Positions 23,562-33,087 are shown, numbered from the stretch's first letter. The stretch is 52,880 nucleotides of DNA from CAZGKW01 sp964526295 (GCA_964526295.1 CAZGKW010000031.1:1-52880); one strand, 5' to 3'. The notes: a model not told the origin generated them from the sequence alone. Translations and numbers: made by a program.

Positions 23562-25694
23562 GTGACGGTTTCAGCGACCGACGTTCCCACGTATGAGCGA
23601 TGCGCCGGGCTGGCCGAGGCCGGCCGCCACGAGGAGGCCCTGGCCGGTCTCCAGGCCTACCTCGAGCAGCACGCCGACGACGGGCGGGCCCTGAACGATG
23701 CGGGGGCAATCCTTTATGCCCTGGGCCGGCACGACGAGGCGATCCTCCACCTGGAGGCCGCCCGCCGCCGTCTCGGCGACGACCGCGGACAGGCCCTGTG
23801 GAACCTGGCCGAGGTCTACCTGGCCGCCCGCCAGCCCCGGCGGGCCCTGGGCCTGTTCCCCGAGATGGACGAGACGGGCCTCCTGACGGCCGAGCTGGCC
23901 GGACGGACGGCGACCGCCCACATCGAGGTCGGCGACAAAGGTGGGGCCCTCGAGACGCTCGACTACCTGGCCCAGGCCGACCCCGACAGGCGGGACATGG
24001 TCGACTCGATGCGGACGGTCATCCGGTCGAAGCGGCCGAAGATCGCCTTCTTCTGCGAGAACGGCGACACGAAGTTCCTGGGCGACATCCAGGCGTTCAC
24101 CGACCGGCGGTTTCAGGCCCGCTCGTTCGGGGACCTCTCGGACGCGGCCCTGGCCGAGGCCCTCAAGTGGTGCGACATCGCCTGGTTCGAGTGGTGCACG
24201 CCCATGCTGGCCCGGGCGACGCGGCTGCCGAAGACCTGCCGCATCGTCTGCCGGCTGCATCGCTACGAGGCGTTCCGCCCGTGGCCCACGGCCGTCGCGT
24301 GGGAGAACGTCGACGTCCTCGTCCTCGTCGGCAACCAGTTCGTCCTGGATTACCTGAAGCGGCAGGTGCCCGACCTGGAGAAGCGGACCGTCGTCTACCC
24401 GATCCGCAACGGCGTCGACCTGGACCGGTTCAGCCTGATCGACCGGCCGCGGGGCAAGCACCTGGCGTGCCTCGGCTACGTCAACCTGCGCAAGAACCCC
24501 GGCCTCCTGCTCCAGTGCTTCGCCAAGCTCCACACCATCGACCCGGAGTATCGCCTGTCCTTCGCCGGGCAGGTGCAGGACCCCATGCTCTGGCAATACG
24601 TCGAGTACATGGCGTCGGAGCTGGGCCTCGGCGGGGCCGTCTCGTTCGACGGGTGGCAGGACGCCGCCGAGTGGCTCGGCGACAAGGACTACCTGGTTTC
24701 GACGGCCTACGGCGAGGGGCTGCCCGTCAGCATCCTGGAGGCGATGGCCCGGGGCGTCAAGCCGCTGGTCCACACCTGGCCGGGGGCCCGGGACTTCTTC
24801 CCGCCGGAGTGCCTGTTCCGCACGGTCGACGAGTTCGTGGCGGCCGTCCTGGAGGGGCCGTTCGACCGGCAGCGGTGCCGCGACTGGGTGGGCCACTTCT
24901 TCCCGCTCCAGCGGCAGCTCAAGCAGGTCGACCGGCTGTTCACGGCGTTCGAGCGTCGGCCCTGGCCGCCCGAAGTGAGCGATGCAAATGACGGAGCGGG
25001 TGAGGACGGGGCGCCGGAGGCTGAGGCGTTCGTCGGCGGCGACTCTCTCGCCCTGGCCGACGGCCACACGGCCCACTATGACGAGCGGTACCGGGACGCC
25101 CCGCTGCGGGAGCGGTCGCTCCAGAAGGCCCGCCGAAAGAGAGTCGTCGAGGCCTTGGCCGAGACGGGCCGGGCCGACCTCAGGATCATCGACCTCGGGT
25201 GCGGCCTGGGGTACCTGGAGCCGCACCTGCTGGCCTGGGGCGACGTGACGGCCGTTGACTGGAGCCGCGAGGCCGTGGCGGTCGGCCGGCGGCACTGGCC
25301 CGAGGCGACGTTCGTCTGCGGGAACTTCCTCGAGCTGGCCTTCCCCCGGGAAGCGTTCGACGTGGTCGTTTCGGTCGAGGTCATCGAGCACATGGAGGAC
25401 GACGGGCAGCGTCGGTTCGCCGAGCTGGCCCGCGACCTCCTGCGGCCGGGCGGGCGGCTGCTCCTGACGACGCCGAACCGGCCGGTCATCGCCGCGCTCG
25501 ATGCGGCCCACCGCGAGCGCGAAGGCCGGCCCTGGACGAACCAGCCCGTCGAGAATTGGCTCGACGCCGACGCCCTCCGGGACCTGGTCGGAGGCGCCGG
25601 CCTGGAGGTCGAGCGTGTCGAGCCGTTCATCTCGGTCGGCGAGTTCGACGGGCTGCACCTGTTCCTGGCGGCCCGCCGACCCGAGGAGGCCTGA
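23562..25694 (+). CDS. TPR - GT4 glycosyltransferase - methyltransferase fusion
   Basis: A 710-residue three-part protein. Residues 5-140 are TPR-like (ALNDAGAILYALGRHDEAIL). Residues 160-470 form a GT-B glycosyltransferase of family 4 type: VVYPIRNGVDLDRFSL and the donor-site motif YGEGLPVSILEAMARGVKPL. Residues 510-700 are a SAM-dependent methyltransferase with IIDLGCGLGYLEPH and VVVSVEVIEHME. It would add a sugar and methylate it or its acceptor. GTG 23562 is chosen because AGGAG lies six bases upstream; ATG 23556 would be too close. TPR plus glycosyltransferase plus methyltransferase is a known theme in surface-protein glycosylation. Confidence 0.85.
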   Translation: MTVSATDVPTYERCAGLAEAGRHEEALAGLQAYLEQHADDGRALNDAGAILYALGRHDEAILHLEAARRRLGDDRGQALWNLAEVYLAARQPRRALGLFPEMDETGLLTAELAGRTATAHIEVGDKGGALETLDYLAQADPDRRDMVDSMRTVIRSKRPKIAFFCENGDTKFLGDIQAFTDRRFQARSFGDLSDAALAEALKWCDIAWFEWCTPMLARATRLPKTCRIVCRLHRYEAFRPWPTAVAWENVDVLVLVGNQFVLDYLKRQVPDLEKRTVVYPIRNGVDLDRFSLIDRPRGKHLACLGYVNLRKNPGLLLQCFAKLHTIDPEYRLSFAGQVQDPMLWQYVEYMASELGLGGAVSFDGWQDAAEWLGDKDYLVSTAYGEGLPVSILEAMARGVKPLVHTWPGARDFFPPECLFRTVDEFVAAVLEGPFDRQRCRDWVGHFFPLQRQLKQVDRLFTAFERRPWPPEVSDANDGAGEDGAPEAEAFVGGDSLALADGHTAHYDERYRDAPLRERSLQKARRKRVVEALAETGRADLRIIDLGCGLGYLEPHLLAWGDVTAVDWSREAVAVGRRHWPEATFVCGNFLELAFPREAFDVVVSVEVIEHMEDDGQRRFAELARDLLRPGGRLLLTTPNRPVIAALDAAHREREGRPWTNQPVENWLDADALRDLVGGAGLEVERVEPFISVGEFDGLHLFLAARRPEEA

Positions 25695-25741
25695 ACCCGG
25701 CGGACTGCCCGTCAGGCGCCGACCACACGGAACCGCGACAG

Positions 25742-27316
25742 ATGACCGACGCTGCCGCTCAACCCGACGGACCGCTCGTCACCGTCCTGGTGCCGACCTT
25801 CAACCGCCGGCGGTACCTGGCCGAGGCCCTCCAGGGCCTCGTCCGCCAGACCTACGCGAACTTCGAGGCGTTCGTCATCAACGACGGCGGCCAGCCCGTC
25901 CGCGACCTCGTCGAGTCCCTCAACGACCCCCGGTTCACACGGATCGAGCGGCGCGAGAACCGCGGCAAGGCCGCCTCCCTTAACGAGGGCCTCGAGCGGG
26001 CCGCCGGCAAGTACGTCGCCTACCTCGACGACGACGACCGCTACTACCCGCAGCACCTCGAGCGGCTCGTCGCGGCCCTCGAAGGGCCCACCGACTGCGG
26101 CGCCGCCTACACCGACCTCTACAAGGTCCACTGCCGTGTCAGGGCCGACGGCACGCGGGAGGTCCTGGGGAAGGTCGTCACGGTCAGCCGCGACTTCGAC
26201 CGGTTCTTCCTGTGCTACTTCAATCTGGCGATGCACGTCTGCCTGATGCACCGGCGGGACCTGCTGGAGCGGACGGGCCTGTACGACGAGTCGCTGGAAG
26301 TCATGATCGACTGGGACATGACCCGCCGGCTGGGGTTCTTCACGGACTTCTGCCACCTGCCGGAGGTGACGGGAGAGTTCTACGGGCCGGTGGGCGAGTG
26401 TGACCGCATCTCCTATCGGCTGCGGCTCGACCGGCAGCGGTACCTGGCGAACCTCTTGCGCATCCGGACGGCCCGGCCGCCGAAGCCCTGGCCCCGGATG
26501 CCCGACCTCTCCATCGTCCTTGTGCCGGACCGGCTCGACCAGGCCGGGGCCAGGCTGGTGCACCAGGTCTACGCCTGGACGTTCATGCCGTACCAGGTCT
26601 ACGTGCCGCTGGCGCCGGCCGATCTGGCGCGCCTCGAAAGCGACATGCCGAACCTGGTCCGTGTGCCCGCGCCGGCCGACGGTGGGTTCGACGGCCGTCT
26701 CGACGCGGCCCTGGCCCACGTCGAGGGCGATTACGTGGGTGTCGTCTCCTCCGGGGCCGAGTTCGGGCCGCTCTGGATCGAGGACGCCCTCCACGCGGCC
26801 GTCCACGACCGGGGCCGGCGGACGGCGTTCGCCCTGGCCGGGCACACGCCGGAGCGTCCCGCCCTGGTCGTCGGCAGAGAGGCCATCCGGCGGGCCCGGG
26901 CCTGTGCGCCGGGGGTGGGACTGGTCCAGTCGCTCCGCACGGCGGGCATCACCGTCCGCGAGCCGAGCGACAAGGAGCGGGCCCTGACGTTCGACCGGTG
27001 TCTCCAGGACGCCGAGGCCCTCGAACGCGAAGGCAGCCACGCCCAGGCGGCCTGGCTCTACGGCAAGATCGCCGACCGGCTCGGCAACCGCCGCTGGATG
27101 AGCGAACGCCAGACCCGGGCCCTCGTCCGGGCCGGGACGCGCGACGCCGACGCCGCCGAGGTCCTCCGGGGCATCAACGCCACGCGGCCCACCGTCAGCA
27201 CGCTGCTGATGGAGGCCAAGCTGAAGAAGCGGGACGACCGGTTCGAGGCGGCGGTCCGGCTGCTCGAACGGGCCGAACGCATCCTGGCCGGGGAGGAGGC
27301 AACGTGCAACTCGTGA
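25742..27316 (+). CDS. Family 2 glycosyltransferase with a degenerate second GT domain and TPR tail
   Basis: A 524-residue protein. Residues 10-230 are a complete GT-A domain: VTVLVPTFNRRRYLAEALQG, FVINDGG and the metal site YLDDDDRYYPQHLE. Residues 250-400 look like a second, worn GT-A unit (YAWTFMPYQVYVPLAPADLA, then DYVGVVSSGAEFG) without an intact DxD. The C-terminal 120 residues are helical repeats. Start ATG 25742; the upstream frame overlaps the previous gene. It overlaps the next gene by 13 bases. Part of the same probable glycosylation operon. Confidence 0.82.
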   Translation: MTDAAAQPDGPLVTVLVPTFNRRRYLAEALQGLVRQTYANFEAFVINDGGQPVRDLVESLNDPRFTRIERRENRGKAASLNEGLERAAGKYVAYLDDDDRYYPQHLERLVAALEGPTDCGAAYTDLYKVHCRVRADGTREVLGKVVTVSRDFDRFFLCYFNLAMHVCLMHRRDLLERTGLYDESLEVMIDWDMTRRLGFFTDFCHLPEVTGEFYGPVGECDRISYRLRLDRQRYLANLLRIRTARPPKPWPRMPDLSIVLVPDRLDQAGARLVHQVYAWTFMPYQVYVPLAPADLARLESDMPNLVRVPAPADGGFDGRLDAALAHVEGDYVGVVSSGAEFGPLWIEDALHAAVHDRGRRTAFALAGHTPERPALVVGREAIRRARACAPGVGLVQSLRTAGITVREPSDKERALTFDRCLQDAEALEREGSHAQAAWLYGKIADRLGNRRWMSERQTRALVRAGTRDADAAEVLRGINATRPTVSTLLMEAKLKKRDDRFEAAVRLLERAERILAGEEATCNS

Positions 27317-27939
27317 CCGAACAGTTCGTCGTCGAAGAGGGACTCGACCAGCGGGTCGAGGTCCTCAGCGAGCTGGGCGACTGTCACACGTCCCTCGGGA
27401 ACTACGACCGGGCCCGCGAGTGCTACGACCAGGCCGCCCTGCTGGCCCCCGACCGCGCCGGGCCGTACGTCGGACGGGGCGTCATCGGCCTCCAGACGGG
27501 CCGCCTCGACGACGCCCGAGGCGCGTTCGAACAGGCCCTTCAGCTGGACCCGGAGTCGGCGGAGGCCCGAGGCGGACTGGCCATGGTCCACCAGGCCCGC
27601 CAGGACTACCCGGCGGCCTTCGACCTGTACCTGGCCTGCCTGGAAAGGAACCCGGACAACCTCGTCGCCCTGCTGGGCCTGTTCCAGACGTCCTGCCAGA
27701 TGGGCTCGTTCGCCAAGATCGTCCACTATCTGAAGCTGTATCTCGACCGGCACCCGGGCGACGTGTCGGTGCTGTTCTGCCTGGCGACGCTGGAGGCCCG
27801 CGACGGGCGGCTGGCCCAGGCCGAGGAGCAGCTCCTCAGGATCCTCGCCCTGGAGCCCGCCAACGCCGAGGCCGAACGGCTCCTCGGCGACGTGCGGCGG
27901 AAGATGAAGCGGGGGGCGGCGGAGGTAAGCGCGTCATGA
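27304..27939 (+). CDS. TPR protein of the glycosylation cluster
   Basis: A 211-residue protein made of about five TPR units, e.g. GDCHTSLGNYDRARECYDQA and GVIGLQTGRLDDARGAFEQA. GTG 27304 is preceded by GGGGAGGAGG and overlaps the previous stop by 13 bases; its own stop overlaps the next start (ATGA), so three genes are translationally coupled. TPR proteins beside glycosyltransferases often present the acceptor protein or hold the enzymes together. Confidence 0.8.
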   Translation: MQLVTEQFVVEEGLDQRVEVLSELGDCHTSLGNYDRARECYDQAALLAPDRAGPYVGRGVIGLQTGRLDDARGAFEQALQLDPESAEARGGLAMVHQARQDYPAAFDLYLACLERNPDNLVALLGLFQTSCQMGSFAKIVHYLKLYLDRHPGDVSVLFCLATLEARDGRLAQAEEQLLRILALEPANAEAERLLGDVRRKMKRGAAEVSAS

Positions 27940-28283
27940 CCGAGACGGCACAGATGGAGGCGACCCAAGCGGCGCCGGCCGGAGACGGCGGAGACGGATG
28001 CTTCGCCGCACTGCTTGCCGCCCTGGCCGACCAGCTCGAGGAGGCCCGGCAGGGGCGGCTCGAAGCCGTCGCCGAGACCGGGCGCCGGGTCCAGGCCCTG
28101 CTCGACGAGGTCCGCCGGCGAGGGCTCGACCTCGACCCGGACCAGCAGGAGCAGCTCGTCAGGCTCCACGACCGCGTCGGCCTGACGCTGACCCAGCAGC
28201 AGCGGGAGGTTGCCGAGGCCCTCCAGCGGCTCCGCAAGGGCCGGAAGACGCTCCGAGCATACGACCGCGCTGCCGAGGCCTGA
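27936..28283 (+). CDS. Small helical protein, possible FliT/FlgN-type chaperone
   Basis: A 115-residue helical protein. After a short acidic start it has a long coil (LADQLEEARQGRLEAVAETG) and ends LRKGRKTLRAYDRAAEA, which resembles the C-terminus of FliT/FlgN-like flagellar chaperones. It is coupled to the TPR gene by ATGA and closes the operon before a hairpin at 28314-28339. If the reading is right, a second export chaperone sits at the end of the glycosylation cluster, which would tie that cluster to the flagellum. The similarity is weak. Confidence 0.5.
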   Translation: MTETAQMEATQAAPAGDGGDGCFAALLAALADQLEEARQGRLEAVAETGRRVQALLDEVRRRGLDLDPDQQEQLVRLHDRVGLTLTQQQREVAEALQRLRKGRKTLRAYDRAAEA

Positions 28284-28313
28284 GGCCAGCCCCAACCAGC
28301 ACCGAATCTTCCA

Positions 28314-28339
28314 AGCCCACGGGCGGCGCCCCGTGGGCT
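28314..28339. terminator. Hairpin between convergent operons
   Basis: AGCCCACGGG (28314-28323), loop of six, CCCGTGGGCT (28330-28339): a perfect 10-base stem between the end of the plus-strand glycosylation operon and the end of the minus-strand HTH gene. No T-run follows, so it may be a weak or Rho-assisted terminator. Confidence 0.5.
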
Positions 28340-28359
28340 GCCTACGCCCACGAATCGCG

Positions 28360-29043
28360 TCACCCCGCCCTCGGCAGGCCGATGGCCAGCCGGTCGCCGT
28401 GCTCCGTCGGCCGGGCCACTACGTGGAACGTGTGGCTCCGCCCCCCGAGGCGGGCCGTCAGGAAGCCGCTCCCGGCGAGGCCGGACGCCAGGCCCGCCAG
28501 CTCCTCGAACCGCCCTACGAGCCGCGGGCCCAGACCGTCCGGCAGACGCGACCGGAAGTGCGGCTTCTCCTGGAGCCGGCCGTCGACCCGCAGCCGCAGC
28601 GCGACCCCTTCGGCCTCCGGCTCCAGGTAGACCTCCTCGGCCCCCCGCCGGAGGGCATCATCGAGGACGGCGGCGGCCAGCCGGCTGGCGGCATCGCGGC
28701 CGAAGGGCGCGTCGTACGACTGGGGAGGAAGCTTGCCCCGGGTCGGTTTGATGCCAACGGCGGCCTCACGTTCTTGCGTCGCGGATTTCGATTCCTGCGG
28801 GGGTGGGGCGTCTTCGGCGGCGCGCCGCTCGGCTTCCCGCTTCTGGGCCTCCGTCAGGATTGCCTCGAGGTCGATGCCGCGGTCGCGGAGGAACCGGACC
28901 AGGCCGCGCTCCGAGACGGCCGGTTCACCACCCGGAAGGCGTTCGGTCGCCAGCCAGCCGGCGCGAATCCACGTCTCGACGTTCCCGGGGGAGGCCCCCA
29001 GGAGTTCGGCGACCTGTCGCGTCGTATAGAGTCGCTCGGCCAT
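28360..29043 (-). CDS. Excisionase-type HTH fused to a GspE/PilB-like domain lacking the ATPase
   Basis: A 227-residue protein. Residues 4-60 are a MerR/excisionase winged helix (LYTTRQVAELLGASPGNVET then WIRAGWL). After a charged linker, residues 125-225 match the domain that precedes the ATPase core in secretion ATPases GspE/PilB: EEVYLEPEAEGVALRLRVDG (compare ASDIHIEPxxxGxxVRxRIDG) and the closing TARLGGRSHTFHVVARPTEH (compare LRxxGRxVDxRVSTLPTxxGE). The protein stops just where Walker A would begin, so it cannot hydrolyse ATP. ATG 29043 starts the HTH; the frame remains open far upstream but as a shadow of another gene. It is probably a DNA-binding regulator that reuses the GspE domain for sensing or dimerising. 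Confidence 0.75.
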   Translation of the reverse strand: MAERLYTTRQVAELLGASPGNVETWIRAGWLATERLPGGEPAVSERGLVRFLRDRGIDLEAILTEAQKREAERRAAEDAPPPQESKSATQEREAAVGIKPTRGKLPPQSYDAPFGRDAASRLAAAVLDDALRRGAEEVYLEPEAEGVALRLRVDGRLQEKPHFRSRLPDGLGPRLVGRFEELAGLASGLAGSGFLTARLGGRSHTFHVVARPTEHGDRLAIGLPRAG

Positions 29044-29244
29044 CCTGAATCCTGAAACGCTTGCAGGGCCCGGGCGTCGAGGCCCGGCTCCATTCTGGCG
29101 CAGGTTCGGCGGCCGGTCAAACGCCGAATTCCCTTTCTCGGCCCCCGTCAGGCGCGCTATATAGAGGTGCGGGGCGGTGTCGGACCGCTCATCAGTCGGG
29201 GCGAGGCATGCCTCGCCTCCGCCACTCGGGACAGGAGGACCGAC

Positions 29245-32118
29245 GTGTTGAGGGTGCTTGCTGCATGGGGCCTGGCTGCCGTGTTCTTGCCGGGAAGCGT
29301 GGGGGCCGCGGCTGCGGAGACGCCGGCTGAGATCGTCGAGGCCCGGCTCCTGACGGACTTCTCGGGCGACTTGCCGACCGACGACGGCGCCGTCACGGTG
29401 TCGCTGCGGTTCGTGGGCATCCGGCCGCTTCCGGGCGGCGGGGGCGACGTCGTCGTCCAGCTCGAGCGGCGCGACGGCCGGTGGGCCGGTACGGGCCACA
29501 CTGCCGCCGCCGACTACAACCAGCGAAGCTCGAACCGCGTCGCCCTGGAGGGCGTCGAGTTCGTCCAGCAGGAGGTCGGCGGGAAGCTCCAGGTGCGGAT
29601 CGGCCCGGACTCGCCCCGGCCGGGCAAGGTCGGCTTCCCGAACCCGCCGGACGAGTTCGCCATCGAGTTCACGGCCGACCGCCGGCCCGGTAAGACGCTG
29701 CCCTACCAGCCGGACACGGAGGCCTTCATGCCGCCGTGGCGGAAGGACGTGCCGCAGTTCGGCGGCGAGCTTGTCGAGGGGACCTACGAGGCCGAGTGGT
29801 TGTGGAAGGGCCGGTCCGAGAAGGTCCGGGGCAAGGTCGTCGGGTCGGTCAGCCCGGCGCCCGTGCCGGGCCTGTTCGGCGGCCGGCGGAACGTCCACTT
29901 CGAGCCCGCCCGGGGCGGCGGCGTGAAGGTGCTGGCGCGGCTGTCGCCGAAGCGGGTCGCCCCTCCGTCGTACGCCCAGATCGTGAAGCCCTTCGAGAAG
30001 CCCGAGGACTGGCGCCGGTGGGAGGGCCTGCGCCTCGCGGTCGGCTCGCGGAAGCGCCGCGACGGCCTGGGGGTCAGCGTCTCGCTGCACGAGGCGGGGG
30101 GCACGTGGTACAGCGTCCGCAACGCCGCGCTTCTCCTCGGGAAGGAGGCGGAGTTCATCGTCCCGTTCGCCGACTTCCGCGGCGGGACGGGCGGCAACTA
30201 TTTCCTCGACCTCGACGCCCTCGACCAGATCGCCGTCGGCATCGAGAACCAGCACGGCGTCGGCGACGTCGAGTTCACCGTCCGCAAGGTCGAGCTGGTC
30301 CGGTGGGGCAGGGGGTTCGGCGGTCGGCCCGAGGGGTCGGTCAGGGTCCGCGTCGATCCCGAGACGGTCGTCTCGTTCAACGGGGCGGACGCGGTGCCGA
30401 AGGGCCTGTTCGGCATGCACGAGGGCGGCCGGCCCAACGTCAGGGACCGCGAGGGCAAACCCGGGCCGGTCGAGTACATGCGGCAGGTGAAGCCCGGCTA
30501 CTTTCGACGCATCCATCACACGGGTTTCGGCGGCAAGCCGATCAGCGACGAGGAGATCGCGGCCAGGATCCGCCAGCGACTCGAAGACCAGGAGGAACCC
30601 GACGACCTCGACTCCCGGCGGATCGAAGCCGCCGACGCCCTCGACAACATGGTTCTCTGCCACACGCAGGACCTGTGGGCCAGGCCGGGTTGGATGGACA
30701 TCCGGGAGGCCGGCCGGCCGGCGGGGCCCCGGGGCTTCGCCGACCGGGTCCGCGTCTTCTACCGCCACCAGGGGGCCCGGGCATGGGTGCCCGGCGACCG
30801 GTACAACTGGCTCCGACGCTTCGAGGTGTGGAACGAGCCGTTCATGTGGGGTCGGCACATCAACATGGGCCATCAGCAGACGGCGAACCTTACCGCCTGG
30901 ACCGACCCGACCCAGTACGGCTACATTCCGGCCCACCTGGGGGCCGACGCCTACGCCGTCATCTTCGACGCCGCCTACGAGGGGGCACGCAGCGCGAACC
31001 CGCACGTCCTCCTGGGCGGCCCCAGCGCCCCGGCGTTCTGCTCGGACGACTACGGCGTCTTCGAGCACTACGTGGCCCGCATCCTCGACCGCATCGGCGA
31101 CCGCGTCGACTTCCTCACCGAGCACCATTACGGCGGCCTGCGCCAGGCCTACCCCGCGAGCTACGAGGTGGCCGTCGCCTACCTGGATACGAAACACGGC
31201 CGACGGGTGCCGGTCTACAACACGGAGTGCAACGACCTGGGCGGCGACGCCCCCGACAAGGCTCATTACAACATCGAGGAGGTCCTCTCCTGTATCCGGG
31301 ACTGCCCGGACAAGGCCGTCGGCCGGGCCATGCACATGATGAGCGGGGGGTACTTCGCTAGCGAGGGCGAGGCCCACGCCTACGAGATCATGGGCCGGCT
31401 GCGGGGACGGATCCTCCAGATCGAGACGAGCGACCCGTCGGTGATGGCCGTCGCCGCGACACCGGAGGACGGGACGGTCGTCGTGTTCTGCTTCAACAAC
31501 TCGCGGTTCGACCGCCGGGTCGAGTTGGGCCTCGGCGGCGGGTTCGAGGCCGTCGAGCAGAGACAGCTCCTGTGCCACGAGGGAGATACCGGCGAGGAGG
31601 CCCTCGGCGACACCGAAGGGCAAGCCGTGAAAAAGGCCGACGGAACCACGGAGCTGGTCGACGGACCGACGCTCGAGAGCGACAAGATCGGTATCTACTC
31701 GCTGGTGCTGCCGTCGCGGTCGGCGGCGAGTCTCGTCTTCCGGCGGGCGGGGTATCGGCCGACGAAGCTCCGGTGCATCGAGCAGTCGTTCTGCGATGCG
31801 GTCCTGGCCCGGGTCGAGCCGAAGAAGCCGGTGCGAAGCAAGGTCCTGTGGCGCGGCCAGGGCCCCGCCGGGGCGAAGCAGGCCGTCCTTCGCCTCGTCA
31901 CGACCGACGTCCACCGCGGCGAAGGCGTCGCCGTCATCAACGGGCAGACGTACCCCCTGCCGTGGTCCAGCTCGAACGACGGCGCCGCCGTGGTCCAGGA
32001 GATCGCCATCGACCCGGCGGTGCTCGGCGGGAAGACGGCCGTCGAGTTCCGCTGTGCCGACCCGGCGACGGCGAACGGCTTCGTGGTCTGGACGGCGTCG
32101 ATCTGCTTGACCCGCTGA
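29245..32118 (+). CDS. Secreted clan-A (TIM-barrel) glycoside hydrolase
   Basis: A 957-residue secreted protein. GTG 29245 follows AGGAGG and opens a signal peptide ending GSVGAAAAE. Residues 100-370 are beta-rich (a discoidin-like or DUF module), and 380-760 form a TIM barrel. FEVWNEPFMWG gives the acid/base Glu531 after beta-4, and VYNTECND gives a nucleophile Glu661 after beta-7, the layout of GH-A families such as GH39 or GH86. The C-terminal 200 residues are beta-sandwich, typical for arabinosidase- or agarase-like enzymes. The substrate cannot be read from the sequence. Planctomycetes commonly carry many such enzymes for algal polysaccharides. Confidence 0.72.
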   Translation: MLRVLAAWGLAAVFLPGSVGAAAAETPAEIVEARLLTDFSGDLPTDDGAVTVSLRFVGIRPLPGGGGDVVVQLERRDGRWAGTGHTAAADYNQRSSNRVALEGVEFVQQEVGGKLQVRIGPDSPRPGKVGFPNPPDEFAIEFTADRRPGKTLPYQPDTEAFMPPWRKDVPQFGGELVEGTYEAEWLWKGRSEKVRGKVVGSVSPAPVPGLFGGRRNVHFEPARGGGVKVLARLSPKRVAPPSYAQIVKPFEKPEDWRRWEGLRLAVGSRKRRDGLGVSVSLHEAGGTWYSVRNAALLLGKEAEFIVPFADFRGGTGGNYFLDLDALDQIAVGIENQHGVGDVEFTVRKVELVRWGRGFGGRPEGSVRVRVDPETVVSFNGADAVPKGLFGMHEGGRPNVRDREGKPGPVEYMRQVKPGYFRRIHHTGFGGKPISDEEIAARIRQRLEDQEEPDDLDSRRIEAADALDNMVLCHTQDLWARPGWMDIREAGRPAGPRGFADRVRVFYRHQGARAWVPGDRYNWLRRFEVWNEPFMWGRHINMGHQQTANLTAWTDPTQYGYIPAHLGADAYAVIFDAAYEGARSANPHVLLGGPSAPAFCSDDYGVFEHYVARILDRIGDRVDFLTEHHYGGLRQAYPASYEVAVAYLDTKHGRRVPVYNTECNDLGGDAPDKAHYNIEEVLSCIRDCPDKAVGRAMHMMSGGYFASEGEAHAYEIMGRLRGRILQIETSDPSVMAVAATPEDGTVVVFCFNNSRFDRRVELGLGGGFEAVEQRQLLCHEGDTGEEALGDTEGQAVKKADGTTELVDGPTLESDKIGIYSLVLPSRSAASLVFRRAGYRPTKLRCIEQSFCDAVLARVEPKKPVRSKVLWRGQGPAGAKQAVLRLVTTDVHRGEGVAVINGQTYPLPWSSSNDGAAVVQEIAIDPAVLGGKTAVEFRCADPATANGFVVWTASICLTR

Positions 32119-32142
32119 GATGTCCGATGGGGGGAGCGACGC

Positions 32143-33087
32143 GTGGCGAGCGCGAAGGAGGTCCACGGCCCGGCCTGCGACGTCTCGGTCGTCCTGGTCA
32201 ACTGGAACGGCCGGGACTTCCTCCGCGATTGTCTCCGGTCGGTCCGCGAGCGGACCCGCGGCCTCCGCTACGAGCTTCTCGTCGTCGACAACGCCTCGTC
32301 GGACGGCAGCCGCGAGATGGTCCGCCGCGAGTTCCCCACCGTCCGCCTCCTCGTCAGTGAGTCGAACCTGGGCTACGCCCGGGCCTGCAACGCCGGCATG
32401 CGGGCGGCCCGGGGCCGGTACGTCCTGACGCTCAACACCGACACGGTGCTGCTGGATGATGCGATCGGCGGCCTGGCGGCCCTGCTGGACGCCCGGCCCG
32501 ATGCCGGGGCCACCGGGTGCACCCTCGTGTGGCCCGACGGCCGCTTGCAGCCCGCCTGTGCCCGGTTTCCGACGCTTCCCGTGATGCTCATCGACGGGGC
32601 GGGTCTCCTGTTCGGCCTCCAGCGTCTGCTGCACCGGACGGGCTGGTTCTGGGGGCCGTACTACTCGCCGGCCGCCCATCGCCGGGCGCGGGACGTCGAC
32701 TGGGTCCACGGGGCCTGTTTGATGGTCCGTCGCGAGGTCCTCGACGAGGTCGGGTTCCTCGACGAAGGCCGGTTCATGTATACCGAGGAGATCGACTGGT
32801 GCCGCCGCATCAAGAACGCCGGCTGGCGGGTTGTCTATACGCCGGCTGTCCGGGTCAGGCACCTGGGTGGCGGGAGCACGCGAATGTCGGAGGGCCGCCG
32901 CACGAGGGTCCTCGTCGAGGGGATCCGCCACTACTATCGTCGGCACTGCGGGCCTCTGCGATGCGTGGCCCTGGACGCGATGCTGGCTGCGGGATACGCC
33001 TGCCGATGGGTGTGCTTTCCGATCCTGGGCCTGGTGAGCCGGATGGCCGAGGCCTTTGAGCGGCGGGCCTGCCGGCGAGTCCGATAA
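32143..33087 (+). CDS. Family 2 glycosyltransferase, WbbL/rhamnosyltransferase-like
   Basis: A 314-residue GT-A enzyme. VSVVLVNWNGRDFLRDCLRS, LLVVDNASSDGSREMV and the metal site LNTDTVL are followed by DWVHGACLMVRREVLDEVGF and FMYTEEIDWCRRIKNAGW, the ED(V/I)DxCxR-type motif of dTDP-rhamnosyl and related transferases. A hydrophobic C-terminus (CFPILGLVSRM) may associate with the membrane. GTG start at 32143, 24 bases after the hydrolase. Probably acts in cell-surface polysaccharide synthesis. Confidence 0.85.
   Translation: MASAKEVHGPACDVSVVLVNWNGRDFLRDCLRSVRERTRGLRYELLVVDNASSDGSREMVRREFPTVRLLVSESNLGYARACNAGMRAARGRYVLTLNTDTVLLDDAIGGLAALLDARPDAGATGCTLVWPDGRLQPACARFPTLPVMLIDGAGLLFGLQRLLHRTGWFWGPYYSPAAHRRARDVDWVHGACLMVRREVLDEVGFLDEGRFMYTEEIDWCRRIKNAGWRVVYTPAVRVRHLGGGSTRMSEGRRTRVLVEGIRHYYRRHCGPLRCVALDAMLAAGYACRWVCFPILGLVSRMAEAFERRACRRVR

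Noticed and set aside
28360..32946. A 1528-codon open frame on the minus strand
   Set aside because: Only its last 227 codons (HTH-GspE) look like a protein; the rest is the antisense of the glycoside hydrolase and GT2 genes and stays open because of GC-rich codon use.
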